From: Blautia sp. Marseille-P3087
Lineage (GTDB): Bacteria; Bacillota; Clostridia; Lachnospirales; Lachnospiraceae
NCBI RefSeq assembly: GCF_900120195.1
Contig: NZ_LT635539.1
Coordinates: forward strand, 2,575,441-2,639,440
Reading direction: 5' to 3'
Length of the DNA: 64,000 nt
Within the stretch, counting starts at the first letter, position 1, and each line of letters starts with the position of its first letter. Both the position numbers and the translations under genes were made by a program. The notes below the pieces were generated by a model. The model saw only the letters and a list, made by a program, of their open reading frames with translations. It ran no database searches and was not told the DNA's origin. Below, piece after piece: positions 1 to 10,945 of the stretch.

Positions 1-198
1 AGAAACCACGGAAGAAGAAACCGCCGGAAATTATCCAGTGTGATGGCGATGATTCTCGGAGCCTTTGTTACGATTGAGATTATGATCATGGGAGCGATGC
101 TTTTGAAAGTCGATTTTCATTCTGTGGACAGGATTGCTCTGGCTCTTGGTTTTATGGTATTATACTCGGGAGTGGTAGCTGCTTTGACTGACAAATAA
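1..198 (+). CDS. C-terminal end of an unidentified membrane protein (5' truncated by window)
   Basis: An open frame runs from the first base to a TAA at 196-198, giving 65 residues. It starts with a basic stretch (RNHGRRNRRKLSS), followed by two hydrophobic segments that look like transmembrane helices (around MAMILGAFVTIEIMIMGAML and IALALGFMVLYSGVVAAL). This suggests the last two helices of an integral membrane protein with a cytoplasmic positive loop. The upstream part is missing, so no family can be named. The next gene starts 10 bases later, so the two may be co-transcribed. Confidence 0.6.
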   Translation, partial: RNHGRRNRRKLSSVMAMILGAFVTIEIMIMGAMLLKVDFHSVDRIALALGFMVLYSGVVAALTDK

Positions 199-208
199 GG
201 AGTAATTC

Positions 209-1207
209 ATGCCGAAATCATTTAATCAGAAACTGAAAATTTTATATCTGATGCAGGTATTTATGGAGAAGACAGACTGCGGACATCCGATGTCTGTTCC
301 GGATCTTATTCAGTATCTTGACGGATATGGAATCAGTGTGGAGCGTAAGACTGTCTATGATGATATAGAGACACTGCGTATATTTGGCATGAAAATTGAG
401 AACCGCAGGGAAAAACCGTCCGGTTATTATCTGGCAGACAGGGAGTTTTCGTTTCCGGAGCTTAAGATTCTTATGGATGCGGTACAGTCGTCACGTTTTA
501 TTACAGAGCGGCAGTCCCGGGAGCTGGTACGCAAGCTGGAACACCTGACAAGTATAAGTGAAGCAAAGAGATTGCAGAGCCAGGCTTCAGTGCTTTCAGG
601 GAATAAGGCAGTCAACCACGAGATATACGACAGCATTCAGAGGATATGTGATGCTATGGCGGATAACCGGCAGATCTGTTTCAACTATTATGAGTGGGAT
701 TTTTCCAGAGAACTGAAGCCAAAGCGGGATGGAGCACGTTACCGGGTAAGCCCGTGGAAGATGATCTGGAACAACGAAAATTATTATCTGATCGGACTCG
801 ACGAACGAAATGGTATCGTGAAGCATTATCGTGTTGATAAGATCATGCATGTAAGTATCGAATCACAGAAACGAAATGGAGAGGATATTTTCCGAAACTT
901 TGATTTTCAGAAATATATTTCCGGTACATTCGGCATGTTTGGCGGGAAAGAGCAGATCGTCAAGATGGAGTTTGAGAATCATTTTGTAGGAGTGGTATTG
1001 GATCGGTTCGGACAGGAAGTCATGTTAATTCCGAAAGATCAGGAGCATTTTACCATGCAGGCGCGCATCAGCATCAGCCCGCAGTTTTACGGATGGCTTG
1101 CCGGTCTGGGGACAGGAGCGGTGATCGTATCACCGGAGAATATCCGCAGGGATTACATATCCTTTTTGAAAAAGACTCTTAGAAATTATGGAGAGAATAA
1201 TATATGA
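209..1207 (+). CDS. WYL-domain transcriptional regulator with N-terminal HTH
   Basis: A 332-residue protein with an N-terminal winged helix-turn-helix of the HTH_11/DeoR type (about residues 7-60, with RKTVYDDIETLR as the likely recognition region). A WYL domain follows (about 155-215), seen as the run SPWKMIWNNENYYLIG and then KHYRVDKI. WYL proteins bind ligands, often nucleic-acid related, and act as repressors or activators. The ATG at 209 sits behind AAGGAG. The stop overlaps the start of birA by 4 bases (ATGA), so the two are translationally coupled. The regulated genes cannot be deduced from the sequence. Confidence 0.85.
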   Translation: MPKSFNQKLKILYLMQVFMEKTDCGHPMSVPDLIQYLDGYGISVERKTVYDDIETLRIFGMKIENRREKPSGYYLADREFSFPELKILMDAVQSSRFITERQSRELVRKLEHLTSISEAKRLQSQASVLSGNKAVNHEIYDSIQRICDAMADNRQICFNYYEWDFSRELKPKRDGARYRVSPWKMIWNNENYYLIGLDERNGIVKHYRVDKIMHVSIESQKRNGEDIFRNFDFQKYISGTFGMFGGKEQIVKMEFENHFVGVVLDRFGQEVMLIPKDQEHFTMQARISISPQFYGWLAGLGTGAVIVSPENIRRDYISFLKKTLRNYGENNI

Positions 1208-2172
1208 CAGTTAAATCAAGACTATTGGAGATTCTGGAGAAACAGAAGGGTGAGACACTTTCAGGAGAGAAGCTTGCCGAGGAACTTCACTGTACCAGAG
1301 CAGCAATCTGGAAGGCTGTGAAGTCCCTGCGGGAAGAAGGATACAAGATAGAAGCAGGACAGAATAAAGGCTATATGCTGGCGAAAGCGAATGATCGGCT
1401 TTCCGTTGAGGCAATACGGCCTTTTTTATTATCTCCGGAGGTTTATATCGGGGTATATCAGGAAGTTGATTCTACGAATCGTGCAGCAAAAGCAGCTGCG
1501 GTGAATGGAGAAGCAGGGCATGGAAGCTTCGTTCTGGCGGGAAGTCAGAGTGCCGGACGCGGCAGGAGAGGCAGGAGTTTCTATTCGCCACAGGATGCGG
1601 GCATCTATCTCAGTGTGATCCTTGAACCGAAGGGAAGTATTCAGGAAAGTCTGCTTCTCACTGCTGAGGCAGCTGTGGCGGTCTATAAGGCAGTAAAGAA
1701 GGTGACAGGAATTTCTCTGGATATCAAATGGGTGAATGACCTTTATCATAACGGCAGGAAGGTATGCGGCATCCTTACAGAGGCAGTTACCGACTTTGAG
1801 AGCGGTAATATTGAATTTGCAGTGGTTGGAATCGGACTGAATTTATTTGAAGCGTCTGATGGATATCCTGATGCACTGCAGGAAATTGCCGGAGGCATTT
1901 ATGAAAGTCGTGAGGCAGCTGCAGGCCTCGACCGAAGCCGTCTGGCAGCGGAGATCGTGAATACTCTTCTGGAAGAAACGAAGGAATTAAAGCTTCCGGA
2001 CGAATATATACAGCATAATATGGTGCCGGGAAGGGAAATATGTATTTCAGACGGAAATAGTATCCGCAGGGCAAAAGCACTGGAAATCTGCCCGGATGGA
2101 CGTCTGAAAGTACAGGAAGAAGACGGCACCGTATCCATTTTATCCTACGGAGAAGTATCAATTATAATATGA
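1204..2172 (+). CDS. birA: Bifunctional biotin protein ligase / biotin repressor BirA
   Basis: A 322-residue group II biotin ligase. Residues 1-60 form the winged HTH (SGEKLAEELHCTRAAIWKAVK) that lets BirA bind operators of biotin genes. The catalytic core has the biotinyl-AMP loop GRGRRGR (about 118-124), KWVNDL (175-180) and the lysine of GRKVCGIL. A C-terminal SH3-like domain follows. It joins biotin to carboxyl-carrier proteins in the cytosol through biotinyl-AMP. No biotin synthesis genes occur in the window, so the repressor targets are elsewhere. Coupled by ATGA overlap to the preceding regulator. Confidence 0.95.
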   Translation: MTVKSRLLEILEKQKGETLSGEKLAEELHCTRAAIWKAVKSLREEGYKIEAGQNKGYMLAKANDRLSVEAIRPFLLSPEVYIGVYQEVDSTNRAAKAAAVNGEAGHGSFVLAGSQSAGRGRRGRSFYSPQDAGIYLSVILEPKGSIQESLLLTAEAAVAVYKAVKKVTGISLDIKWVNDLYHNGRKVCGILTEAVTDFESGNIEFAVVGIGLNLFEASDGYPDALQEIAGGIYESREAAAGLDRSRLAAEIVNTLLEETKELKLPDEYIQHNMVPGREICISDGNSIRRAKALEICPDGRLKVQEEDGTVSILSYGEVSIII

Positions 2173-2247
2173 AATTATATTAAATATAATTGTGAAAAAT
2201 GTATAAATTTCGACATTCCTTTTTGGACAAAATAGGGAGAATGAATA

Positions 2248-2277
2248 TTGACTTTTTTTTGACGAAGAGCGTAAAAT
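2248..2277 (+). promoter_or_regulatory. Putative sigma-A promoter of the ATP synthase operon
   Basis: TTGACT (2248-2253), an 18-nt spacer and TAAAAT (2272-2277) lie in the only sizeable gap before the atp genes. This is a good match to the vegetative consensus and would give a leader of about 65 nt before the ribosome binding site AAGGAGGG at 2339-2346. Confidence 0.6.
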
Positions 2278-2352
2278 AATGGCATCAAATGGCAGACCGG
2301 TCATACCAATTTTAAATATGTTTGAGCGGTCGAGAGAAAAGGAGGGAGAAAG

Positions 2353-3039
2353 ACGGGAAATTTATCAGCCACACTGGCAGAAGAGCTGGAAAGCAAGACT
2401 GCCTTTACGATACCGGTGTTTGGCGGAGTGCCGATCGCAGAGAGTGTAGTTGTTACATGGGTGATCATGGCGGTTTTACTTATACTTTCTCTGGTACTGG
2501 TTCGTAATCTCAAGGTTGAGAATCCGGGCAGGAAACAGCTTCTTCTGGAATCAGGAGTAAGTTTTCTTCAGGATTTCTTTATGGGAATTCTGGGAGAAGA
2601 GGGGAAGAGATATATCCCTTATCTGATGTCTACCGTAATTTATATCGGAATAGCCAATATTGCGGGTGTGTTTGGTTTTACACCACCTACCAAGGATATG
2701 AATGTGACCATAGCACTTTCGCTTATGAGCATAATTCTGATTGAGTACTCAGGTTTTCACAAACGGGGACTTAAAGGTTTTTTGCATAGTTTTGCAGAAC
2801 CGGTTCCAATCATGCTTCCAATCAATATACTGGAACTGGCAATCAGGCCGACATCATTATGTATGCGATTATTTGGTAACGTTCTTGGAAGTTTTGTAGT
2901 TATGAAACTGTTGGAGTTTATATGTCCGGCAATTCTTCCATTACCATTCAGCCTGTATTTTGATTTCTTTGACGGATTCATTCAGGCGTACGTATTTGTG
3001 TTCTTAACATCACTGTTTATCAAGGAAGCAATCGAGTAA
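2353..3039 (+). CDS. atpB: F1Fo ATP synthase subunit a (non-canonical ACG start inferred)
   Basis: Subunit a of the membrane Fo sector, which forms the half-channels feeding the c-ring. The stator arginine is visible in the C-terminal motif CMRLFGNVLGS, and five or six hydrophobic helices are present. The homologous N-terminus (GNLSATLAEELESKTAFTIP) is encoded upstream of the first GTG at 2416, yet no ATG, GTG or TTG occurs in frame between the stop at 2323 and 2416. An ACG at 2353 lies 6 nt behind a perfect AAGGAGGG and is my inferred start, giving 228 residues. A GTG at 2416 has no ribosome binding site and would remove conserved sequence; CTG at 2374 or 2386 is less likely. Family call certain, start uncertain. 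Confidence 0.85.
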   Translation, partial: TGNLSATLAEELESKTAFTIPVFGGVPIAESVVVTWVIMAVLLILSLVLVRNLKVENPGRKQLLLESGVSFLQDFFMGILGEEGKRYIPYLMSTVIYIGIANIAGVFGFTPPTKDMNVTIALSLMSIILIEYSGFHKRGLKGFLHSFAEPVPIMLPINILELAIRPTSLCMRLFGNVLGSFVVMKLLEFICPAILPLPFSLYFDFFDGFIQAYVFVFLTSLFIKEAIE

Positions 3040-3107
3040 ACAGATGTTTAAGCAGGATTCAATATTTATTTGAAATTTAAATTTTGTCAATTCAGGAGGA
3101 AAAAATT

Positions 3108-3332
3108 ATGTCAACATTAGTAGCAATCGGAGCAGCTATCGCAGTACTTACAGGTATCGGAGCAGGTATTGGTATCGGTATCGCAACCTCTAAGGCAGTA
3201 GAAGCTATCGCAAGACAGCCAGAAGCAGAAAGCAAAATCAGTAAGAACCTTCTGTTAGGATGTGCACTTGCCGAGGCAACAGCTATTTACGGTTTCGTAA
3301 TCGGTCTTCTGATCATCATCATGCTCGGCTAA
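3108..3332 (+). CDS. atpE: F1Fo ATP synthase subunit c
   Basis: A 74-residue hairpin of two membrane helices joined by the polar loop ARQPEA, forming the rotor ring. Helix 1 is glycine rich (GIGAGIGIGIATS). Helix 2 carries the ion-binding glutamate in LAEATAIYG. Compared with the well-studied Na+ ring of Ilyobacter (ligands Gln32, Glu65, Ser66, Thr67, Tyr70), the Gln position is Ile and the Ser position is Ala here, while Glu, Thr and Tyr are kept. I therefore favour proton coupling, as inference only. The ATG at 3108 follows AGGAGG. Confidence 0.95.
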   Translation: MSTLVAIGAAIAVLTGIGAGIGIGIATSKAVEAIARQPEAESKISKNLLLGCALAEATAIYGFVIGLLIIIMLG

Positions 3333-3374
3333 TAACGATATGGAATTAATCAGGAGAGAGGCAGGTGGACAACG

Positions 3375-3875
3375 GTGATAAAGATTGACATCAACCTTGT
3401 CTTTACGATCATCAACCTGTTGGTTCTGTATCTTTTGATGAAGAAGTTTTTATTCGGACCGATCATAAATGTGATGGACCAGAGAAAAGCTATGATCGAC
3501 CAGCAGTTTGCAGAAGCTAAGGAACGACAGGATAATGCAAAGGAACTTCAGGAACAGTATGAGGGAGCTTTGAGATCCGCAAAAGAAGAATCCTACCAGA
3601 TCATGGAGCAGGCAAAGAAAGAAGCGAAGGCACAGGCAGAAAACACTGTCAAAGAGACAGAAGCCAGAGTGGATGCGATGCTTGCAAAGGCACAGGAAGA
3701 TATCCGCATGGAGCGTGAGAATGCAATGCGTCAGATGAAAGGCGATGTAGCATCCCTTGCCATGGAGGCAGCAGCCAAGATCATTGGTAAGAACAGTGGA
3801 GCAGATCAGGATTTATCCTTATATGATCAATTTATAGAAGAAGCAGGTGATCCGGATGACAGTGACCGCCGTTAA
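3375..3875 (+). CDS. atpF: F1Fo ATP synthase subunit b
   Basis: A 166-residue peripheral-stalk protein. It has one N-terminal membrane helix (IDINLVFTIINLLVLYLLMK), then the conserved FLFGPI turn and a long charged alanine/glutamate-rich coiled coil that reaches subunit delta. The GTG start at 3375 gives the expected N-terminus, but its ribosome binding site is weak (GCAGG, with AGGAGAG further upstream). The 3' end overlaps atpH by 20 bases, so the stalk subunits are probably coupled in translation. Confidence 0.93.
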   Translation: MIKIDINLVFTIINLLVLYLLMKKFLFGPIINVMDQRKAMIDQQFAEAKERQDNAKELQEQYEGALRSAKEESYQIMEQAKKEAKAQAENTVKETEARVDAMLAKAQEDIRMERENAMRQMKGDVASLAMEAAAKIIGKNSGADQDLSLYDQFIEEAGDPDDSDRR

Positions 3876-4359
3876 TTATGCAAAGACATTGTACGAGCTT
3901 TCTGTTCCCGCAGAAGCTGTACAGACAACAAAAGAAATATTCCGTGAGGTTCCGGGACTTAAAGCAAGTCTCGCGAATCCACTGGTGCCTTTTGAGGCAA
4001 AGAGCAGAGTGATTGACCGGGTAATTCCTGATGAAATGAAAAATTTCATAAAGGTTGCCTGCAAACACAGAAATATAAGTCTTTTTGAAGAAATTTTTGA
4101 AGATTATGAGGAAATATGCCGGAGACAGAAACGTATCCTTCATGCAGTGATTCGATATGTGACGCCGCCGAAAGCTCAGCAGCTCGAAGGCATCAAAGCA
4201 TTTTTGTGCCGGGAATTTCAGGCAGAGAGCGCCGAAATAGAAATGATAGAAGACAAAAGTCTGATCGGAGGATTTATCCTTCAGGCAGACGGACGTGAAT
4301 TTGACTGGAGCATGCGAGGACGTTATCGTATGCTGCAGCAGAAACTGACCCGGAGGTGA
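3856..4359 (+). CDS. atpH: F1Fo ATP synthase subunit delta
   Basis: A 167-residue delta (OSCP) subunit linking the b stalk to the top of F1. The N-terminal helical bundle begins YAKTLYELS, and the conserved C-terminal region reads [20 protein letters not shown]. The ATG at 3856 is preferred because AGGTGA lies 5 nt upstream; an in-frame GTG nine bases earlier is possible. It starts inside the end of atpF and stops just before the atpA start. Confidence 0.93.
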   Translation: MTVTAVNYAKTLYELSVPAEAVQTTKEIFREVPGLKASLANPLVPFEAKSRVIDRVIPDEMKNFIKVACKHRNISLFEEIFEDYEEICRRQKRILHAVIRYVTPPKAQQLEGIKAFLCREFQAESAEIEMIEDKSLIGGFILQADGREFDWSMRGRYRMLQQKLTRR

Positions 4360-4364
4360 AATCG

Positions 4365-5879
4365 TTGAGCGCAATTAACCCAGAAGAGATTATTTCTATT
4401 CTGAAGGAAGAAATAGAAAATTATGATGAGATCAGCCAGAATCAGGAAGTGGGAACGGTTATCTCCGTAGGTGACGGAATTGCTACCGTATACGGAATTG
4501 ACCATGCCATGTATGGTGAGGTTGTAGTATTTGAAAACGGACTCAAGGGAATGGTTCAGGATATCCGTACCAACAGCATGGGATGTATTCTGTTTGGTAA
4601 AGATACAGGAATCAAAGAAGGTACAAAGGTAACCCGTACCGGCAAACAGGCAGGTATTCCTGTCGGCAACGGTTATGTAGGCAGAATTGTCAATGCCCTT
4701 GGTGCTCCAATCGACGGAAAAGGTGAAATCAAAGAAGAAGGATATCGTCCGGTAGAAAATCCGGCACCTGGAATCATTGATCGTAAATCCGTCACAGTAC
4801 CGCTGGAGACAGGTATCCTTTCATTGGATTCCATGTTCCCGATCGGTCGTGGACAGCGAGAACTGATCATCGGTGACAGACAGACCGGTAAAACATCACT
4901 CGCAATTGATACCATCCTGAACCAGAAAGGTAAGGATGTAATCTGTATTTATGTAGCAATCGGACAGAAAGCATCCACCGTAGCGAAGGTTGTATCCAAC
5001 CTTGAAAAATACGGCGCGATGGAATATACAACTGTATTTTCTTCAACAGCTAGTGACTGTGCACCGCTTCAGTACATTGCTCCTTATGCAGGAACTGCAC
5101 TTGCTGAGTTCTTTATGTATCAGGGCAAAGACGTACTGATCGTTTATGATGATCTTTCCAAACATGCAGTTGCATACAGAGCTTTGTCACTGTTACTTGA
5201 ACGTTCCCCGGGACGTGAGGCATATCCTGGAGACGTATTTTACCTGCATTCCAGACTTCTGGAGAGATCCAGCCGCCTGAGCGATAAACTTGGAGGAGGT
5301 TCTATTACCGCACTTCCGATTATCGAGACACAGGCAGGTGATGTTTCTGCATATATTCCGACCAACGTAATTTCTATTACAGATGGTCAGATTTTCCTTG
5401 AGAGTGACCTGTTCTTCTCAGGAATGAGACCGGCTGTTAATGTTGGTCTTTCTGTATCGCGAGTTGGTGGTGCAGCGCAGACAAAAGCCATGAAGAAAGC
5501 TTCAGGAAGCGTTCGTATCGATCTGGCTCAGTATCGTGAGATGGAAGTATTTACCCAGTTCAGTTCAGATCTGGATGATGCGACTAAAGCACAGCTTGCA
5601 TATGGCGGCTGTCTGATGGAACTTCTGAAACAGCCACTGTGTAATCCACTGAAACTTCACGAGCAGGTTATCACATTGTGGACAGCTACTCACAAAAAAC
5701 TGGTTCATGTGGATAAAAAGGATGTAAAACAGTATCAGAAAGATCTGCTTGCATATTTTGATAATGTTTATCCGGAAATCGGTAAAGAAATTGATGAAAC
5801 CGGACTACTCAGCGATGAACTTGGAGAGAAGATCCTTCAGGTTGCCGATGAGTTTAAAGACCGTGCAGCTACCAACTAA
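4365..5879 (+). CDS. atpA: F1Fo ATP synthase subunit alpha
   Basis: The 504-residue regulatory alpha subunit of the F1 hexamer. The P-loop GDRQTGKTS, the region [10 protein letters not shown] and the family signature [14 protein letters not shown] are present. The TTG at 4365 is chosen as start because GGAGGTGA (4352-4359) lies 5 nt upstream. The in-frame GTG at 4356 falls inside that ribosome binding site. Length and motif order match a typical bacterial alpha subunit. Confidence 0.96.
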   Translation: MSAINPEEIISILKEEIENYDEISQNQEVGTVISVGDGIATVYGIDHAMYGEVVVFENGLKGMVQDIRTNSMGCILFGKDTGIKEGTKVTRTGKQAGIPVGNGYVGRIVNALGAPIDGKGEIKEEGYRPVENPAPGIIDRKSVTVPLETGILSLDSMFPIGRGQRELIIGDRQTGKTSLAIDTILNQKGKDVICIYVAIGQKASTVAKVVSNLEKYGAMEYTTVFSSTASDCAPLQYIAPYAGTALAEFFMYQGKDVLIVYDDLSKHAVAYRALSLLLERSPGREAYPGDVFYLHSRLLERSSRLSDKLGGGSITALPIIETQAGDVSAYIPTNVISITDGQIFLESDLFFSGMRPAVNVGLSVSRVGGAAQTKAMKKASGSVRIDLAQYREMEVFTQFSSDLDDATKAQLAYGGCLMELLKQPLCNPLKLHEQVITLWTATHKKLVHVDKKDVKQYQKDLLAYFDNVYPEIGKEIDETGLLSDELGEKILQVADEFKDRAATN

Positions 5880-5940
5880 TTTATGTGTATAGAATGCCGC
5901 CACTGTTTCCGATATATACAGTGAACGACAGGAGGAACTT

Positions 5941-8228
<2,288 letters not shown>

Positions 8229-8240
8229 GGAGTGAGGCTT

Positions 8241-8654
8241 ATGCAGAATACATTCGGTCTTGAAATATACGCTGCGAACAGACAGTTCTTTGCGGGAAGA
8301 GCCAGCTCACTGATCATTCCGGCAGAAGACGGACAGAAAGAATTTCTTGCCCATCATGCCAATATGATCTGTGCGATCGTTCCGGGAGAACTCAAATTTG
8401 AGGATTCCGAGGGAAACTGGACAGAGGTAGCAGTCAGCTCCGGATTTGTTGAGATGATCAATAATCGTGCGAAGTTGTTCTGTCTGACGGTAGAACGTCC
8501 GGAGGAAATTGACATACGAAGAGCGGAAGAAGCACGTGACCGTGCCGAAGAACAGCTTCGTCAGAAGCAGAGTATTGTAGAATATCACAGAAGTCAGGCA
8601 GCTCTTGCAAGAGCAATGACAAGGCTTCGCGTGACCAAAAACCTGAAAAATTAA
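8241..8654 (+). CDS. atpC: F1Fo ATP synthase subunit epsilon
   Basis: A 137-residue epsilon subunit with an N-terminal beta sandwich (FGLEIYAANRQFF, then DGQKEFLAHHANMICAIVPGEL) and a C-terminal two-helix arm rich in Ala, Glu and Arg that can inhibit ATP hydrolysis. The ATG at 8241 is preferred, with AAGGAGTGA ending 5 nt upstream; GTG 8232 lies within the ribosome binding site. Last gene of the operon, followed by a terminator. Confidence 0.94.
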   Translation: MQNTFGLEIYAANRQFFAGRASSLIIPAEDGQKEFLAHHANMICAIVPGELKFEDSEGNWTEVAVSSGFVEMINNRAKLFCLTVERPEEIDIRRAEEARDRAEEQLRQKQSIVEYHRSQAALARAMTRLRVTKNLKN

Positions 8655-8706
8655 AATTCCAGGCAATAATATTTACAAGAAACATTGACATAAAAACTTT
8701 TGAAAG

Positions 8707-8741
8707 AGACAGACGGTACATGATGCCCGCCTGTCTTTTTC
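8707..8741 (+). terminator. Rho-independent terminator of the atp operon
   Basis: Arms AGACAGACGG (8707-8716) and CCGCCTGTCT (8727-8736) pair with one mismatch around a 10-nt loop and run into a T tract. It lies 53 bases after the atpC stop. Confidence 0.8.
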
Positions 8742-8831
8742 TGTTCAGGAAACAAAAGCTGTGCTATACTGAAAACAAAAAAGAAGTTTTATACAGTGCA
8801 GATAATTTATCAGAAAGAAGGATCAGGCAGC

Positions 8832-9983
8832 ATGAGTGAGACAAGAAAACTTTACTACGAAGATGTATACAAAAAGGAATTTACCGCAAAAGTCCTGGAA
8901 TGCGGCGAATGTGAAAAAGAATTTGCGGTCATTCTTGATCAGACCGCTTTTTATCCAGAGGGTGGCGGCCAGCCATGTGATCTCGGTACATTAAACAGGA
9001 TAGCAGTTTTGGATGTGCAGGAAAAAGATGGGGAGATCGTACATTATACAAAAGAAGCAGTTGAAGCAGGCAGTGAAGTGATCGGAAAAATTGACTGGGA
9101 TCGAAGATTTGATCTGATGCAGCAGCATTCCGGAGAGCATATTGTCAGTGGTCTGGTGCATGAGGCGTATGGATATGATAATGTGGGATTCCATATGAGC
9201 AGTGACGTGCTCACAGTAGATTTAAGCGGTGTGCTGACAGAGGCACAGCTTGCGGAGATTGAAGCAGAGACCAACAAAAAAATCTGGGAAAACAGCGAGG
9301 TGGAGATTACTTACCCATCAAAAGAAGAACTGGAGAAACTTTCCTACAGAAGCAAGAAAGAACTGACCGGACAGGTGCGTCTGGTACGTTTTCCGGGATC
9401 GGATCTCTGTGCCTGCTGTGGAACGCATGTCACGCATACAGGAGAAATCGGAGCAGTCAAGATCCTTACAGTCGAAAATTTCCATGAGGGTATCCGTCTG
9501 ACAATGATCTGCGGTAAGAGAGTCATGGATTATCTGAATATGGTTAATGACCAGAACCGACAGGTTTCCGTGAAACTTTCTGCAAAGATCGGCGAGACTG
9601 CTGCGGCTGTAGGACGGCTTCAGGATGAAAACTTCCGCCTGAAAGGACAGGTTGCACATGTGGTGGATGAACTCTGCAAAGCTGAAGCAGACCGGTGGGA
9701 AGGAGAGGGAAGTGTTCTTCTTTTCCATGATGGACTGGAGGCAGATCAGGTGCGTAAGATGGCAGATGCTGTGATGCAGAAATGTTCTGGATGTTGTGCT
9801 GTGTTTTCCTCAAACGGAGATGGCAGCTACAAATATGCGATGGGTGAATTGAATGGAGATCTCAGACAGTTCACAAAAGAAATGAACGCGGCACTGAATG
9901 GCAGAGGCGGTGGAAAGCCGTTCTTTGTGCAGGGCTCTGTAAAGACATCCGAAGAAGAAATCCGTCAGTTTTTCCGTCAGTGA
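8832..9983 (+). CDS. AlaX-type alanyl-tRNA editing hydrolase with DHHA1 domain
   Basis: A 383-residue free-standing editing factor of the AlaX long form, expected to hydrolyse Ser-tRNA(Ala) or Gly-tRNA(Ala). The zinc site of the second-additional-domain fold is complete: HSGEH (HxxxH) and CCGTH (CxxxH). PEGGGQPCD near the N-terminus is the typical substrate loop. A helical linker leads to a C-terminal DHHA1 domain with GGGKPFFVQGSV. The ATG at 8832 is preceded by AAGGATC. A TATACT at 8765-8770 could be its -10 box. The amidohydrolase gene follows after 17 nt. Confidence 0.85.
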   Translation: MSETRKLYYEDVYKKEFTAKVLECGECEKEFAVILDQTAFYPEGGGQPCDLGTLNRIAVLDVQEKDGEIVHYTKEAVEAGSEVIGKIDWDRRFDLMQQHSGEHIVSGLVHEAYGYDNVGFHMSSDVLTVDLSGVLTEAQLAEIEAETNKKIWENSEVEITYPSKEELEKLSYRSKKELTGQVRLVRFPGSDLCACCGTHVTHTGEIGAVKILTVENFHEGIRLTMICGKRVMDYLNMVNDQNRQVSVKLSAKIGETAAAVGRLQDENFRLKGQVAHVVDELCKAEADRWEGEGSVLLFHDGLEADQVRKMADAVMQKCSGCCAVFSSNGDGSYKYAMGELNGDLRQFTKEMNAALNGRGGGKPFFVQGSVKTSEEEIRQFFRQ

Positions 9984-10000
9984 TCGGTAGGTGACAGAAG

Positions 10001-10870
10001 ATGTTTGGAGAATGTCATGCACATATATTTATGAACGGCACTGATTACCGGAAAGCGGTTCAGACGCATAAAGTACAGGCGAATGAAGCATCTGTGCGCA
10101 GTGCGCTGGAGGCGTACAGAAAAGCAGGTGTGACATATGTACGCGAGGGCGGTGATCCGTATGGAGCATCTTTGCTTGCAGGCAGACTTGCATCAGAGTA
10201 CGGAATTGAGTATCGTTCCCCGGTATTTGCTATACATAAAAACGGACACTATGGGAAAATTGTAGGACGCGGGTTTGATACACTGAAAGAATACCATCAG
10301 AGAGTTCTGGAAGCAGCGTCAGAAGGAGCAGATTTTATCAAGATAATGACTACCGGACTTCTGGATTTTAATGATGACGGAAAAGTGACGGGAACTCCTG
10401 TAGATGAAGCGGAAGTCAGAGAGATGGTACACATTGCCCATGAAGAGGGCTTTGCCGTTATGAGCCATACGAACGGGATTTATGGTACAAGAGCTGCAAT
10501 CGAGGCAGGTGTGGACAGTCTGGAACATGGCAATTACATGGATGCCGAAACGATAGCTATGCTGGCAGACAGCAATACCGTATGGGTACCAACACTTGTC
10601 ACGGTAAGAAATCTGGTAGGCTGCGGGCGTTATGAAGACAGTGTTTTAAATCCGATCATTCATCAGGCAGAAGTACTTGTGCGGCTTGCTTATCAGAAAA
10701 AAGTAAAAGTAGCACCGGGAAGCGATGCCGGAGCCTATATGGTGCCTCATGGAAAGGGCATTTTACAGGAATGGGAGGCATTCCGGCAGATTCTTGGCGA
10801 TTCCGGCGAAGTGAAAGAGTGGCTGAAGACCGGAGAAAAAGAAATCCGGGATAGGTTTAAAAGAAAATAA
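10001..10870 (+). CDS. Amidohydrolase-family metal-dependent hydrolase
   Basis: A 289-residue TIM-barrel hydrolase of the amidohydrolase superfamily. Metal-binding features are visible: the N-terminal HxH (CHAHIF), a candidate carboxylated lysine in FIKIMTTG, histidines in MSHTNG and LEHGNY, and the late aspartate in APGSDAG. The protein is shorter than imidazolonepropionase-like relatives because it lacks the N-terminal beta-sandwich. The substrate cannot be predicted. It closely follows the AlaX gene and ends before a bidirectional terminator. Confidence 0.8.
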   Translation: MFGECHAHIFMNGTDYRKAVQTHKVQANEASVRSALEAYRKAGVTYVREGGDPYGASLLAGRLASEYGIEYRSPVFAIHKNGHYGKIVGRGFDTLKEYHQRVLEAASEGADFIKIMTTGLLDFNDDGKVTGTPVDEAEVREMVHIAHEEGFAVMSHTNGIYGTRAAIEAGVDSLEHGNYMDAETIAMLADSNTVWVPTLVTVRNLVGCGRYEDSVLNPIIHQAEVLVRLAYQKKVKVAPGSDAGAYMVPHGKGILQEWEAFRQILGDSGEVKEWLKTGEKEIRDRFKRK

Positions 10871-10910
10871 AATAGAGAAAAGGACAGGCAGAAAGAGTGT
10901 CTGGACGTAA

Positions 10911-10945
10911 ATAGAAGATCTGCGATCACAGATCTTCTATTTTTA
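10911..10945. terminator. Bidirectional terminator between convergent genes
   Basis: A perfect 12-bp stem (ATAGAAGATCTG, loop CGATCA, CAGATCTTCTAT) is followed by T residues on the plus strand and preceded by A-rich sequence. The stop codon of the minus-strand lipoprotein gene (10926-10928) lies in the loop, so the last codons of that gene form half of the hairpin. Confidence 0.85.

Noticed and set aside
2322-2507. ATG-initiated frame overlapping the start of atpB
   Set aside because: Its product is basic, unlike any family, and lies out of frame over conserved atpB codons.
3832-4374. Long minus-strand open frame across atpH
   Set aside because: It is antisense to a clear, conserved ATP synthase gene and has no ribosome binding site or family features.
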